Source: Actinostola sp. cb2023 | Lineage: Eukaryota; Cnidaria; Anthozoa; Actiniaria; Actinostolidae | Length of the DNA stretch: 64,000 nt | Reading direction: 5' to 3' | Assembly (NCBI GenBank): GCA_033675265.1 | Contig: JAUJYZ010000311.1 | Location: 67,501 to 131,500, forward strand | Shown here: piece after piece, positions 1 through 11,605 of the stretch | Numbering within the stretch: the first letter of the stretch is position 1 | Layout of the letters: every line of letters starts with the position of its first letter | Made by a program: the position numbers and the translations under genes | The notes under the pieces: model-generated | Databases searched by the model: none | Told to the model about the DNA's origin: nothing | The model's input: only the letters and a program-made list of their open reading frames with translations

Positions 1-2870
1 AAATTACCAATCCTATTGTGTCCTTTTGCTCTAAGTGTTTTACCAATCAAGCGGAAGTCTCCTAAATAAGTAGGAGCCATGCACTTCATTATGTCTTCTT
101 CTATGCCACCGGCTGTGTTCACTATACAATCCACCTATTAAAGAAGACATTCATTATTTTCCCTTGTAATGATATCATATCATTCAATGTAAAACAAATT
201 GAAATTTAATATTCAAAATGATTTTTTTTATTAATTTAATTAATTATCAATTAAATTAATTATTAATTGAATTAATTATTAATTAAATTAATTATCAATT
301 AAATTAATTATTAATTAAATTAATTATCAATTAAATTAATTATCAATTAATTATCAATTAAATTAATTTCAATTAATTATCAATTAAATTAATTATCAAT
401 TAAATTAATTATTAATTTAATTAATTATTAATTTAATTAATTATCAATTAAATTAATTATCAATTAAATTAATTATCAATTAAATTAATTATCAATTAAA
501 TTAATTATCAATTAAATTAATTATTAATTAAATTAATAATTACGATAACTAATAAATCTCAATAGCTCCACAATTCGACACTGAACAATAATTATGTACA
601 TGATGATCAAACAATCATCATGGCCGTACACAACCCCAAATTCAGGGGGGGCAGTACATATTTAAAACAGCAAAAATAAAAAATAAAATTAGTACAGTTC
701 TCAGTACTTTTTGGTATCTTTTTCGCCTTGCTGGGGGGGGGGGGGACATGGGGGGGGGGGGGACAAATGCCCCCCCCCCCCCCCTGCCCCTGTGCTGTGT
801 ACGGCTGTGTACGGCCATGAACATCTAATTAAAGTCTTACCATGTTGTTTTTTCACTAAATAACATATAGTCTCTCGCACACCGGAGGATATCATATTGG
901 AAGTAAAAGATAGGAATATGGAGCAGTTGGTCTTGGGTCTTCCATTTGGAAGAAGATCAACTTCAGGATTTTCAGTGTTCTTTTCATACTGTTCTTTCCT
1001 TTTAGCAATCTGTAACAATTGACACTGACAATTAGCGGCTCTGGGGGAAGGGAGAGGAGAGGGGGAGGAGAGAGGAGGGGAGGGAAGGGGGATTGGGGAA
1101 AGAAAGGACTGCTAATATAAATAATTAATACATGTAGCTGAGACTAAAGAGGCACCATTTACATATAAAAATGCATGTACATGTATGCCAGGTTTTGGAG
1201 TATTTATTTTAAGTGAATTTTAAACTCTAAGCCGATATAAATGGATCCATTTACGACCTAGCAGTTGCCATGGCTTAGCTTAAAGTCACTATAGCAATCC
1301 TTCATAAGATATTATAATATAAACATTGGTATATAAACATCCTAATTATGAACGCGTGATTTTATATTGCTTGCTAGGCGTGCACCATTTTGTATGGTAT
1401 ATGGTACACGCCTACATGTAGCTAACAATCAAATTGCAAACTTTCTATGGTGCACGGCTGTGAGCTTAGGTTCAAACTGAATAGCTAAAACAATCTTAAA
1501 ATCAAATGTTTCCTCGACTTTGTTGTTGAAAACATTGCGATACACCGAAACTATGGATTTTTGATAAAAAAGAACAATGGTGAACCGAAAATGGCAAGAA
1601 AGGATTCTGTTGTGTTTTTGAATAAAATTTTAGTTGAAGTGTGCACGTTAGCTGCACGCTGGAATGTCATATTATCTAATTTACATAAACTCATGTTGAA
1701 TATTAATTTAAACTCGAACATTTACAACAACTTCTGAATGTTGGTCTTTTTCAGTGAAATAATGTTCGACTTTTTATATTTATTTATAAAATAAATAGAA
1801 GATGGCTTTCTATGTTCTATACAAAAATGATGCACTTCTTGAGCTCTTGAAATGCAGCTGAATGCACTCGCTATATATCACTCATGCATGATGCTAGCAT
1901 TTCAAGAGCTCAGGCATGCATCACTTTTGTGGAGGTTTCTTGGTGTTGCAGAACACCAGAGGACGTAATATAGACAATGAACACAAAGAACGAGAAGAAT
2001 GAACTTGAACCAAAACAATTAATACCCTGCATACAAAGAAACCTAACCAAGAATACAATGCAGACTGTAGCACCAAGAAACACCCACTTTTGTATAGAAC
2101 ATGCAATTAGAAAGCCATCTTCTATTAATTTGTTAACTACGAACACTTGGCAAAATGGAATATTTGTTTTAATTACTGAGTTCTATAAAGGGTATATTAC
2201 AGGCCCTACTTCTCCTTTCTCTCCCCGGCCTGTGACCCTCCCCTCCCCCACATTGGATTTCAATATATGCTGGTATTCCATGAATCTCATTGTCTCTCTC
2301 AAATGGGTGTCAAACAAAGAACTTGTAATTCAGCTGATAAACATTCCAGACGATGCTAGTAATGACATATCTATAGTGTATATATACTGAAATTATACAC
2401 TTGCATACATGTAAGTATAAAACGTGTTTGCAGTCCAATATCAAAACACTATTTAATATTAGTGGTGTTGTCACGTTGAGCGATTTTTACCAAGGTAGAA
2501 AACTACAGGTTAACGACCGTACATTTAGTACCGCTCAACAAACAAATAGATGTAAGCTTTAACACTAACAGTAAGTTATGTAAGTTATACAGCATTGTAT
2601 TAAAGCTTACATGTAACTTAATAATATATTAAGGTTGTATAAAGCTTACATCTACATTTATTTACTGACCATTTTATTGATCTCTTCCACTGCCTTCCCA
2701 AAGTTCATGGCTTGAAAGCCTGTACTTCTATAGCTGTTCAGTAGAGCATGGTAGTCAACACCTTCACTGAAATCATAGCCTTTCACAGGCACAGAGTTGT
2801 CAGGCATTGGATCACTCTTCTGCAGAACAGCCTCCACGGCTATTAATGGTGGTTGTGATTTCGATGCCAT
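1..2870 (-). CDS. DHPS: Deoxyhypusine synthase, 5' part (three exons, runs off left edge)
   Basis: Deoxyhypusine synthase moves the aminobutyl group of spermidine onto one lysine of eIF5A in the cytosol (NAD-dependent), the first step of hypusine formation. Exons on the minus strand: 2870-2670, 1009-841 and 134-1 (incomplete), all with GT donors and AG acceptors. Visible are [12 protein letters not shown], then [12 protein letters not shown], then [19 protein letters not shown], in the order and spacing of animal DHPS. I chose the ATG at 2870 (MASKSQ) over the in-frame ATG at 2897 because it gives the family's usual distance to GYDF. The catalytic lysine region lies outside the window. Odd: exon 2 is 169 bases and breaks frame at a six-base T run (plus strand 848-853); with five bases it would read VKNNM|VD, as in other animals. 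This is probably a sequence error, but a real frameshift cannot be excluded. Confidence 0.93.
222..540. repeat. AT-rich minisatellite in DHPS intron 2
   Basis: About 320 bases of near-identical units of the form attaattatcaattaa, with small variants. It is almost pure A/T, self-complementary and slippage-prone. It fills much of the intron between exons 2 and 3; the rest of 135-840 shows no gene. Confidence 0.9.
731..786. repeat. G-run / C-run cluster
   Basis: Two G runs (about 733-745 and 751-762) are followed 7 bases later by a C run of 14-15. The second G run and the C run can form a GC hairpin, and the G runs could form a quadruplex. It lies in DHPS intron 2, about 55 bases beyond the donor of exon 2. 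Exact run lengths in such tracts are often unreliable in assemblies. Confidence 0.75.
1010..1794. other. DHPS intron 1, left part: purine tract, no gene
   Basis: A polypurine tract of G/A blocks runs from 1041 to about 1107. The rest is AT-rich intron with no exon-like reading frame that I can support. Confidence 0.6.
1795..2126. mobile_element. Foldback element with a nested MITE, in DHPS intron 1
   Basis: The left arm (aatagaagatggctttctat...) recurs inverted at the right end (...agaaagccatcttctatt), with a second inverted pair (ttgagctcttgaaatgc / gcatttcaagagctcag) nearer the middle. A 155 bp MITE (1931-2085) has inserted into the right arm and splits it. Confidence 0.75.
1931..2085 (+). 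mobile_element. MITE family 1, copy 1 (8 bp target duplication)
   Basis: A 155 bp element opening ggaggtttcttggtgttgca and closing caccaagaaacaccc (imperfect terminal inverted repeats). It is flanked on both sides by ACTTTTGT (1923-1930 and 2086-2093). Three more copies lie at 24323, 30655 and 55320. An 8 bp duplication suits hAT, Merlin or P-type transposases; the terminal bases do not decide among them. Confidence 0.9.
2127..2669. other. DHPS intron 1, right part
   Basis: Intronic sequence between the foldback and exon 1. It holds diverged direct and inverted copies of a short unit (agatgtaagctttaa at about 2548, aaagcttacatgtaac at about 2601, aaagcttacatctaca at about 2641). No coding signal seen. 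Confidence 0.5.
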
Positions 2871-3074
2871 TGGAAAAGCGAAATCTGTTATGCACACCTG
2901 ATATACTGAAACTGATCACACTAACACAACAATACATCGGGCTTAAATGATGACTGTTAATTACAAAATCCTGAGTATAACTATAAGCTGACTCCTTGCG
3001 TGACAGTTGCGTGACAGTGGTCCCCAGTTCATTTCTTTGTACGGGGACGAGGGGGACTGGTTTGAGTATCCAAA
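2871..3074. promoter_or_regulatory. Bidirectional promoter region of DHPS and COQ4
   Basis: The start codons of DHPS (2870, minus) and COQ4 (3075, plus) are about 200 bp apart and point away from each other, so promoter sequence must be shared or interleaved. The COQ4 start sits inside AAAATGGCGGCTC, resembling the YY1-type AANATGGCGG element found near transcription starts. Similar gaps separate the two other divergent pairs of this window. Confidence 0.6.
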
Positions 3075-6000
3075 ATGGCGGCTCTTAGTCTTGCTGTCAG
3101 GTTTTTGAGGGAAATCGCGAAAAGTAATAAACAAAAACAAGTTACTTTGATAAATACAGGTAATTGAAAGGGAGTGTTAATCGTATTATAATGTATTTCA
3201 AAACCTATCGAAAAATCGCAGTGATTTTGTCATGAATTTCGGCTGTAAAGTGAATTTTTTGGATAAGTTACAATGTAGTTGTTTTTCAAAACCCAAAACT
3301 TATTGTACATTTACAGTTACGCGCCAGCCTTTGAGAAGCGTGAGCTTAGACACTGCATCGGCAGATTTTGAAGAAGAAGAAACAACACAAGACAACACAA
3401 TGAAGATGAGCAGTGAGAGTTTCAAACTGTATCCCAACCACGTCCCCACAACATCATTGCAAAAGGCATTGCTTGCAGTAGGGTCAGCATTTATGGGCCT
3501 ATATGACCCTACACGTCAAGGTATTAAATACTCTTCTTTACAGCCGGTTTTTCGCAGGGGGGGTACTCAGGGGTATCAGTGACGGGGAGGTGCGAATGAG
3601 GCCAAACTTTTTAACCCCCAAAAAAGTCCATTACGCAAAAACAAGACCCCAAAAAAGTCCAACGGCCCACAACGTAACCCCCCAAAAGTCCATTTTTTCT
3701 CCACATAAAATCAAGAACGGTAGGATATCATTTTTATCAACCCCCAAAAAGTCCTTGCCAAAATCTTTATATCAAAAAAAATCCACCAGAAAATTGCTAA
3801 CCCAAAAAAAAGTCCCAAGCAGCGAATTTCAAACCCCAAAAAGATCTTCGTCACACAATGCGCTAGTCTCCTTTGTTGCCGTCAGGGATTTTGTCACTGG
3901 GGAAATTTCATGTGATGAAATCCCTGACGGCTCCCAACTAACAATGCGCCAGCTGACTCTAGCAATCAGTCACTGACCCAAGCACGTGAGCATTCCATTC
4001 CATAAATTAGCCAATAAGATTTGATTAGAAAATGTGTTTATAGTTTCAGTTCTTTGCTGTTCAATGTTGCATCCTCGGGAACCCAGGGGTATATTCTGTT
4101 GCTTAATTGTTCCTTGTTCCCAGAAGAAATATCCCTTATGAAGTCTGTCAGAACTTTACATGTACCTCGTTTCTAATTGGTCAACCTTTCTTAGGTTGAC
4201 CAATCACTATCAAGTATATTCTGCTTTGTTGGACAGCGGCCATTATTGAATTTTGACTTCCGGCACAAGTTCCAATGGCAAGGTCTTCGTGTAGCGCTGC
4301 ACAAATTGTCCTGGCTATTGCTTTTTATGTAAACACAATACATAAAACAACAATAGAACAATAGCCAGGACTTTTGTGCAGCTACACGAAGACCTGACCA
4401 GTCCAACAGACTTCATTCGACCCAGGGGTATTTCTTCTGGAAATGAGAAACGAGTGACGGAATACATGTATACCCCTGGGTTCCGGCCGAGGATGATCAC
4501 TGTTGATGTTTCCCTGTAATATTTATTGTTTTCTATACATGTACATGTACATGTAGATATGATTGCAGCTCTAGGAGAAACCACAGGGTACCCAGCATTG
4601 AAGTGGATGCACTCCAAAATGGTTAATGACCCTGTTGGCCAGGAAATACTAAGGTAATATTACTGAACAAAATTATACAAAACCTGTATAGCTGAGATTT
4701 GAATACCGTATTTCCTTGATTAAGCAGACCCACCCTTGATTAATATAAGCAACCCCCTTGCCCACAAAATTTGAAATAATTGCCCCCTCTCGATTAAGCG
4801 CCCACACCCCTCCCCCAAGAAATATGGTACAGTAAGAGATTACAGAATATGGCATACAACTTGCATTTTATTACAAAGTTACGGCATGTTCCTTTAGTAC
4901 TGTATTAAAGCTACTGTATGTTTCTGAGTTCAAATCATGTTTATATATTAAGCGCTCCCCCCCCCCCCCCCCCCTCGATTAAGTGCTCTCCCTTGTTTAA
5001 GCGCCCCCTTGGACACAAAATTTGTCCTCCGCTACGCATCAGGCTACACACTGTACCTCTCGACAGGCTAAATCTCTTGGGTTCCCTGTGGTTGTTTTTA
5101 CACAGGAAGCCCAAATATTATTGATGAAATTATACCCAATCACCCATGCACCTACTTTTATGCGTGTACTGTAGTCACTGTGTGACATTATTTCCATTTG
5201 TTTTATAAATGACTGCAATTTTACTTTGTGCTTAGACTACAGCCAAGAATTACTGGGGCTACCGCTCCAATAGAGGAACTCCGAAAATTACCTGATGGTA
5301 CATTAGGGAGAGAATATGCAAGATTTATGACAAACAACGTAGGTATAATTGTACAGTTGAACCATGCCATATAGACCCACCTGTTCTTCTAAGAGCTTGC
5401 CATGGTGTTTTGCACATGCAAAAAGTGCACATTGCCTATTTGCATGATTAGTCCAGTCAATCTGTAATATTTTTTAGGTAAACCTCAAACAAATTGCAAC
5501 AGAATGTTTTTCACTTTCAAACGTTTTAGGAAGATCATGTTAGCAACATACTAAAAGTCCCAAAAAATCCCTTTGGTGGAACTTGGTGAAATCGTACCTT
5601 CAAGTTTTGAACTTTTACCACAGGGAGCCCAAGCAGTGCACAATTAAAATTTAATACAATTAATGCATTTGAAAGATAGTTTGTCGTCTCTTTGATGTTT
5701 AGGTATCCATAAATGCCGAGTTATATAACAATATTTAAGATCTCTACGAAATAAGCAATTGAAACGTTGTTTTTATCACTTAATCTGTTGCCACAGGAAG
5801 CCCAAGTAAAGTTTTTGTTGTTTAGTAATAAACAACAAAACAACTATCGTTGTTGTAATTCTTGTGGTATACTGGTCTATGCATAACATTTCCTGCTTAA
5901 ATTAGCTCACATTTACCCCAAGAAAACTATGGTTCCTAAAGGTTATTATATATAGTGCACTTTGGGACCACTGGCTTCCCTCGTGCATGGCTAAGAACGC

Positions 6001-9000
6001 CTAGCTCTTTTGAACAGTTCTACATTCTCTGCAAGTATTGATGACAAACTAAATACATTTGTCTAGCTTCTCTATGATTGTGCTTCTAACTATTCAGATA
6101 TTATTACTAACAGATCGATGTTTTGTTTTGAGGTAAGTTTATTGACAGGTTCAAGTAATCAGTCTGCTTTATAAAACTGAGTTTGCAAAATCACTAACAA
6201 TTTTGAATCTTTCTTAAGATATCAATCGACACCATTATTTTTCTTTTATTGACTTAACTTTCACTTATATTTATTTTAAAAGAGACACCGTGATAAGATC
6301 TTGTAATAGAACAAGTCCTTATGCGAAGTGTTAAGTGAGGAATCATGACGGAAACACAGCGTCTGGTTTGGCTTCTGTCCATGCCTGCATAAGCAGAAGT
6401 GAACAATGCCATGCAGAATCTGACAGATGTGAAGTATCACACAAGTGAGCAACACAATGATGCAAGCAAAGCAAGAACGTGACTTTAATGATTCAAATAA
6501 ACTCCTTGATTTTCTTGCATCGAAGAATCCATTTAGCTGTGATCCAACTCTGCGCAGTATTGTGACTGGTGTCGTAGCAGACAATGCAGTGAATGTTCAC
6601 AAGTCCAAAGAGGTGGGGAACAAGATATTGAGTTTCATGGTCGGTAAGAACGCATATGAATACTCATTTAAGAAGAAAGACCAGGCAGTAACACTTGGTT
6701 CAAAGACCGTGAGAATCAATGATGATACTGCATGTGCAAGTGGACCCGCAGTTGTTATTCCAAAGATTGAGTGTGATAGCTACTGGGGGAAGATATGAAG
6801 ATCCACGATCATCGTTTAGATATGGAATGTGCAGTTTTCCATCATCACTCTTTGATTCCTCAGGTCTTCCGAGGCAGGCCAACAAACCTGCGTTAGCTGA
6901 TGCAATATGGGGACTTGTGAAGAATGACGAGACAAGGATTACAGGATTACAAGGATTACCTTGGCCACGTGGACTTACCTATGATGATATCTTTACGTTG
7001 TATGTTGAATACGTAACCCGCAGGTATGGAAAGGCCACCATTATGTTTTTGCTGGTTATGAGGATGGACCTTCGATAAAGGACGCAATTCATCAAAGAAG
7101 GACAGGACCATGCCCTGGACCAGCAGTGAACTTTGCAAGTGATATGGTGGTCAAACCAAGGAAACAAGCAGAAGTTTATAAACATCCCACAAGTGACAGG
7201 TTTGAGATGGCGGGATGTACAACCAACCATGCATCTGGAGATGCTGATCTACTGATCATGCATAAACCGCCATAAACTCCGCCAGGAGCTATACCACAGT
7301 ACTTGTCGGCGACGACACTGATCTCTTAGTTCTACTTTATTCTCTTCCATGCAGACATGACCAGGAATTACATCTTTTTCAAACCTGAGCCAAAGCAACA
7401 TACAAAGAGTACGAGAGTGTGGAATATCAAGAAAACTAAGTCAATTTTGGGGATAAATGTATATATACAAACATTTTGTTTGTTCACGCAATTCTTGGCT
7501 GTGACACAACTTCTAGTCTTCATGGAATCGGAAAAGGAGCAGCTCTAAAGAAGATACAATCGAATGCGCATTTCCTTGAACAGGCTAAGATCTTCAGTCA
7601 TCAAGCAGCAAAGAAGGAGGATGTAGTCAGAGCTGGAGAAAAAGCTCTTCTGTATTTGTACAATGGAATGCCGGCGGAAGAAAGCCTTGACTCCCTGAGA
7701 TATAGCCGTTACTGTCAGAAAGTAGCTACAGGGAACACATGCGTACAGCCCGAGTCTCCTACCAACTTCAGCAGCAGCTTCATTTCACAGTCAACGTGTT
7801 TAATTTCAAATACAGCAGTGGAAGGGAGATGTATCATATTGAAGCCAGAGGATTGGGGATGGAAGGAAACTGACGGGAAGCTGCTTCCAATACAAACTGA
7901 TCTGCCACCAGCTCACAACTCACTGCTTCAGGTCATATGCTGCAACTGTAAGTCAGACTGTAGCACAAGCAGATGCACCTGCAAGCGCCATGGATTAGAC
8001 TGTGCAGTTATGTGTGGCACATGCAAAGGTCAGGATTGTGCAAACTGTACTGAGCCAGACCTAGATGTAGACTCAGATGCTGAAAATGACATCTTGTGAT
8101 TTCTTATGTATGTTACTAATATATACATTTTTTCTTGACTCATATTTATTGGAATTTTAATTAATGTTATCATATGCAGTATCAATAACTTCACTAACTA
8201 TGCTTAATATACACTGCACTTGTACAATGTAGTTAAAGCTCAGGTTTTCACACTTGAATGGCAAATAGCACAAATTGTAATGTTGGGCTTCCTGTGTTAA
8301 GAAAATAAGAATTGAGATGATAAAACATTATTTACAGCATAGATTCAAATGTTTGTTAAACATTTAAGTAATTGCAACTCTATAGGGTGCAATGGAAAGA
8401 AAATAAATCGGTTGAACTGCTTTTTTAGTGAAAAAATATGTTTTACACTGCTTGGGCTCCCTGTGGTAAAAGTTCAAAACTTGAAGGTGCGATTTCACCA
8501 AGTTCCACCAAAGGGATTTTTTGGGACTTTTAGTATGTTGCTAACATGACCTTCCTAAAAAGCTTGAAAGTGAAAAACATTCTGTTGCAATTTGTTTGAG
8601 GTCAAACCACAGATTGACTGGACTAGATGATGCCAGTACAAAAATGTAGATGCATGAAATTGTTTAGTGTTTTCATTCTTCACAAGTCACTCAGAATTTT
8701 CATAATTTGATAAATGTTTTATACATTGTACAATATGTATTCTTATTGGACTTTCTCTGATTTGTAGAACATATCTGCAGACACAAGAACTCCTGTGAGT
8801 AACATCACTTGTGCAAGCTAGGGGTGTCGAATGGTCAAGGCAAGACTTTTCGAGACTCCGAGACAAGGCATATTTTTACGAGCATGAGATGCTTGTTCAC
8901 CAATTTCCTTTGTTTTCAAAATTCGAGACTCTGAGATGGCTTTTTGCGAAGAAACGAGACTTCGAGACCCACAACATTTGACCACAGTTTTGTGACTTTT

Positions 9001-10690
9001 TGCTGCGGCCATTCGACACCCCTCAGAGCATAGGCAATATGTTTAATTTTTACATGTATATGGGGTCCTATAGACTCCTTTTTAGATTGCATGTCGTTAT
9101 GGCTATATATTATATTAATATAATTTTCTTTTCTTTCCAATTCCTTGTTCAAACCATTAAATCACTAATAAACCACCACATCATTCATATAGGGCATCTG
9201 ATAGAGTGCAGAAAAAAGTCAGATAGTGCGGGAGAGAGTGTCAGCATGTACATGTACAATGTACATTTAATTACATAATATATAGACAATACCACACACC
9301 AGTTTGGGGGGTTTGAAGGGCTTTATTAGTCGGGCTTCCTGTGGAAGGAGCCCGACTCTAGAAATGCAGAGCGTTCTTCTTCGTCGACCCCAAAAAGCAT
9401 ATTGGGTTCTACAGCGCATGCACCTAGACATGAAGTCTGGCCAAGAAAGATTACAAAGCACAAACCAATCAGGGAAAGCACCGGAGGTCAAGGGGCCAAA
9501 ATATAAGTCTTTTCTCATCTAAATCAAAATTTAGATTGAAACAGGACGCTCTAGTAGCGTGAAGTCGGGCTATTAACGTTTTTACTGATATACTGTAAAG
9601 TTCGCAGTACTGAAATTGCAAGGAAAGCATGTTCTATCGAGCTCGAGTCATGCAACGACGAGCAACCAAAAACTGTTTCAATCGCACTGAAAATCGCACT
9701 ATAGGATATCTATATTTAGTTCAAATAGGTTACATTTCATTTAGAAGCCCGACTTCACGCTAGAAGAGCGTCTAGTTAGCCTAAGACCGCACATCGGCCA
9801 ACTACTTTGTAAGCTCCCTGGGAGGGAGGGTGGGTATAGAGAACTGTTACTGCGGCGCGACGTTGCGCCAGTGTACGAAGGCACCAGTGTAGGCACTAGT
9901 AACTCTATCCGGGTTAGACCTACGTCAGATCTAGCTAGCTAATAATTAAATACGAATAAAGTGAACATTATTCAATTCGTAAACTATACATTCAATAAAC
10001 ATTCATTTACCTAAAATAATATTCATTTCCAGGTGAAGTTTGTTGATGACACAGAACTAGCTTATGTAATACAAAGATACAGAGATGTTCATGATTTTAT
10101 GCACGTACTCAGTGGCATCCCAACTGTAAGGTATTGATTCCTACAACATACATAAATTATTATTATTACATACTGTACATGTATATGACATCGTAGATTT
10201 TGTGTTCAAGCTTTATAAAACTCCCTATTGTGTGATTATAGTGTTGCAGGAGAAATAGCAGTCAAGTGGTTTGAGATGGTTCACACAGGACTTCCAATGT
10301 GTGCCCTGGCTTCCTTCTTTGGTCCTTTGAATCTCAATGTCACAGCCCAGTAAGTCAGTTATTTGACCATGATTCAGTTCCCACTTTGACAGTTTAGGTT
10401 GATTTTTAACCAAATTTCTTGTATTTTTTTAAATCTTTGAGCACACCACAGGAAGCCCAAAATCTGAAGACAGAATCAGGTTATTGGAATCACTCTAACT
10501 TTAGTGAAATGCTATTGTTGGTTCTAGGCAAAGGCAAGACCTGCTTCTCCATTACATCCCATGGGCAGTCTCTGCAGGGTTGAAGGCAAACTTTATTCTA
10601 AATGTATTTTTTGAGAGACGTTTCGAGGAACCGCTCGACACTATACGAGAAGAACTTAATCTTAGCAAAGCTCCCAAAATAGAAGGATAG
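3075..10690 (+). CDS. COQ4: Ubiquinone biosynthesis protein COQ4, mitochondrial (seven exons)
   Basis: COQ4 is a matrix-side component of the coenzyme Q synthesis complex on the mitochondrial inner membrane. Exons: 3075-3124, 3317-3520, 4557-4653, 5236-5338, 10033-10130, 10242-10349, 10528-10690. Visible in order: an N-terminal presequence ([16 protein letters not shown]), [72 protein letters not shown], then the metal-site motif HDFMH followed by [18 protein letters not shown], and the C-terminal [17 protein letters not shown] ending in a stop. Exons 2-7 join in phase. Exon 1 ends in five A (3120-3124), giving phase 2 where exon 2 needs phase 1: either a one-base error or another acceptor. 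The model puts 12 rather than the usual 11 residues between the second His of HDxxH and the Glu. Intron 4 (4.7 kb) holds a decayed transposon. Confidence 0.94.
3521..4070. repeat. COQ4 intron 2: C/A-rich simple repeat and a hairpin
   Basis: 3600-3850 repeats ccccaaaaaagtcc with variations, giving a spurious lysine-rich reading frame. 3878-3931 is a hairpin with arms gccgtcagggattt / aaatccctgacggc. No exon between them. Confidence 0.7.
4071..4494. mobile_element. Foldback element in COQ4 intron 2, ending 62 bp before exon 3
   Basis: The outer ends atcctcgggaacccaggggt and acccctgggttccggccgag are inverted repeats. A nested pair (aggtcttcgtgtagc...ctggctattg / caatagccaggac...ctacacgaagacct) and a small hairpin (ggtcaacc...ggttgacc, about 4180-4200) lie inside. 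No coding capacity. Non-autonomous, superfamily unknown. Confidence 0.75.
4654..5235. repeat. COQ4 intron 3: diverged repeat units and an outward motif pair
   Basis: 4720-4820 and 4955-5030 carry diverged copies of a C-rich unit with attaagcgcccc. 5077-5114 is a small hairpin of two facing copies of the window's recurrent motif: ttgggttccctgtgg, ten bases, then cacaggaagcccaa. No exon. Confidence 0.6.
5449..8625. mobile_element. Decayed DNA transposon with long inverted repeats in COQ4 intron 4
   Basis: About 180 bp at 5449-5633 recur inverted at 8452-8625 (tagtccagtcaatctgt ... acagattgactggacta). At the inner edge of each arm stands the recurrent motif: CACAGGGAGCCCAAG at 5619 and its inverse ending at 8466. 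A second inner pair, CACAGGAAGCCCAAG at 5792 and its inverse ending at 8297, encloses about 2.5 kb with a broken coding region on the plus strand. No clear target duplication was found at any of the three levels. The arrangement could be one element with subterminal motif repeats or a copy nested in a relative. Confidence 0.75.
6290..8098 (+). pseudogene. Broken transposon-encoded protein with GDADLL / GDDTDLL / GCDTTS blocks and a C-terminal CXC cysteine domain
   Basis: Scattered over all three plus frames are collinear blocks of one protein family that I recall as uncharacterised, multi-copy proteins in cnidarians and arthropods: [20 protein letters not shown] (from about 6550), [40 protein letters not shown], a [10 protein letters not shown] block (about 7060), GDADLLIM (about 7240), [13 protein letters not shown] (about 7300), then an intact stretch 7476-8098 with [34 protein letters not shown] and the cysteine-rich [20 protein letters not shown] resembling a tesmin/TSO1 CXC domain. 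The paired acidic GDAD/GDDTD blocks recall PIN/FEN-type nuclease metal sites, but that is inference. At least four frameshifts or stops make this copy inactive. Confidence 0.8.
8820..9023. mobile_element. Foldback MITE in COQ4 intron 4
   Basis: 204 bp with terminal inverted repeats aggggtgtcgaatgg / ccattcgacacccct and internal repeated cgagactc units. The ends resemble hAT-type termini, but no 8 bp target duplication is evident. Confidence 0.7.
9325..9777 (+). mobile_element. Repeat family 2 (TCGGGCTTCCTGTGG), copy 1
   Basis: It opens with a hairpin, agtcgggct...agcccgact, around the recurrent motif, and closes gaagcccgacttcacgct...gcgtctagtt; an inverted copy of the closing block lies at 9548-9575. 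A second long copy is at 57031-57716 and a third, partial, at 29135. Only non-coding sequence is present. Confidence 0.75.
9778..10032. other. COQ4 intron 4, 3' end
   Basis: Unique-looking intron sequence up to the acceptor at 10032. No coding signal. Confidence 0.5.
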
Positions 10691-11605
10691 TGACTCATTG
10701 TCATATCTATAACAAAGCTTATACAATCCTCAATCACTGAAGCTATAAATGTACAACTGCATGAGTATAGAGATAATATGGCATAGAGTATACAGATACA
10801 TACTGTAAATATATGGTGTAGAGTATACACATACGCAATTAGTTTCCATGTTTGACGTCACATTTACAATTCTAGATCGATTCAAAAGAATAAATCTCAC
10901 GTCAAGTGGAAGTGCGGAAAATCAGATTTCAGGTACAGAGTATACAGGATTTCCCAGAATTCCTTTTGCCAGGCCATACATGTAGCTTTCATGACCTTCA
11001 CCATGACAACGATTGTGCAATAGGTATTTTTACAACACTTGAGGGTAATCTCGCAATCTGATTGGCTGGTTTGCCATTGTCAATAAGAGTACAGACACAC
11101 AGTCATTATGGCTGCAATTATGTCACGACTTGTCACACAATCTTTTCCTATCCTATAATATTCGGTATTTGAAGCCTTTCCCACTTTGACAGGTCAAATT
11201 GTTGTAAAAAAACAAATTGCAGATGGTTTTTCGTTGTCTTATTGACACACACTTGATGTCACAAAATGTCCAAAACTTTGCAGTGAAACACTTGAGTTGA
11301 ACATTTTACGAAGTCAAGTGTGTGTCAATAAGAGTACAGACAACTCCAAACCATATGCAATTTGTTAAATATACACCGGTACATGTACACATCAGTATAT
11401 TAACAATATACTGTAAGTAAAGCCTATTTTAAAGAATGTTGAAATAAAGTGATACAATCATGATTTGAATTTGATTAGAAAGCAACCTACATTTGTAGAT
11501 AGATAGACACCTTTATTTAAACACAAATAAACCAGCAGGGTAGTCCAGTCAGTGGCTAGCAGCCTCTGATATCAAAAGGAGCCCTGCGACACATATACAA
11601 TACCT
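10691..11605. other. Intergenic after COQ4; hairpin at 11234-11343
   Basis: No gene seen. Arms ttgtcttattgacacacact (11234) and agtgtgtgtcaataagagta (from about 11328) form a foldback. The COQ4 stop at 10690 is followed by AT-rich sequence that would serve as 3' UTR. Confidence 0.55.

Noticed and set aside
3503..3976. 157-codon Lys-rich frame after COQ4 exon 2
   Set aside because: Starts in the exon's wrong frame and continues into a ccccaaaaaagtcc simple repeat.
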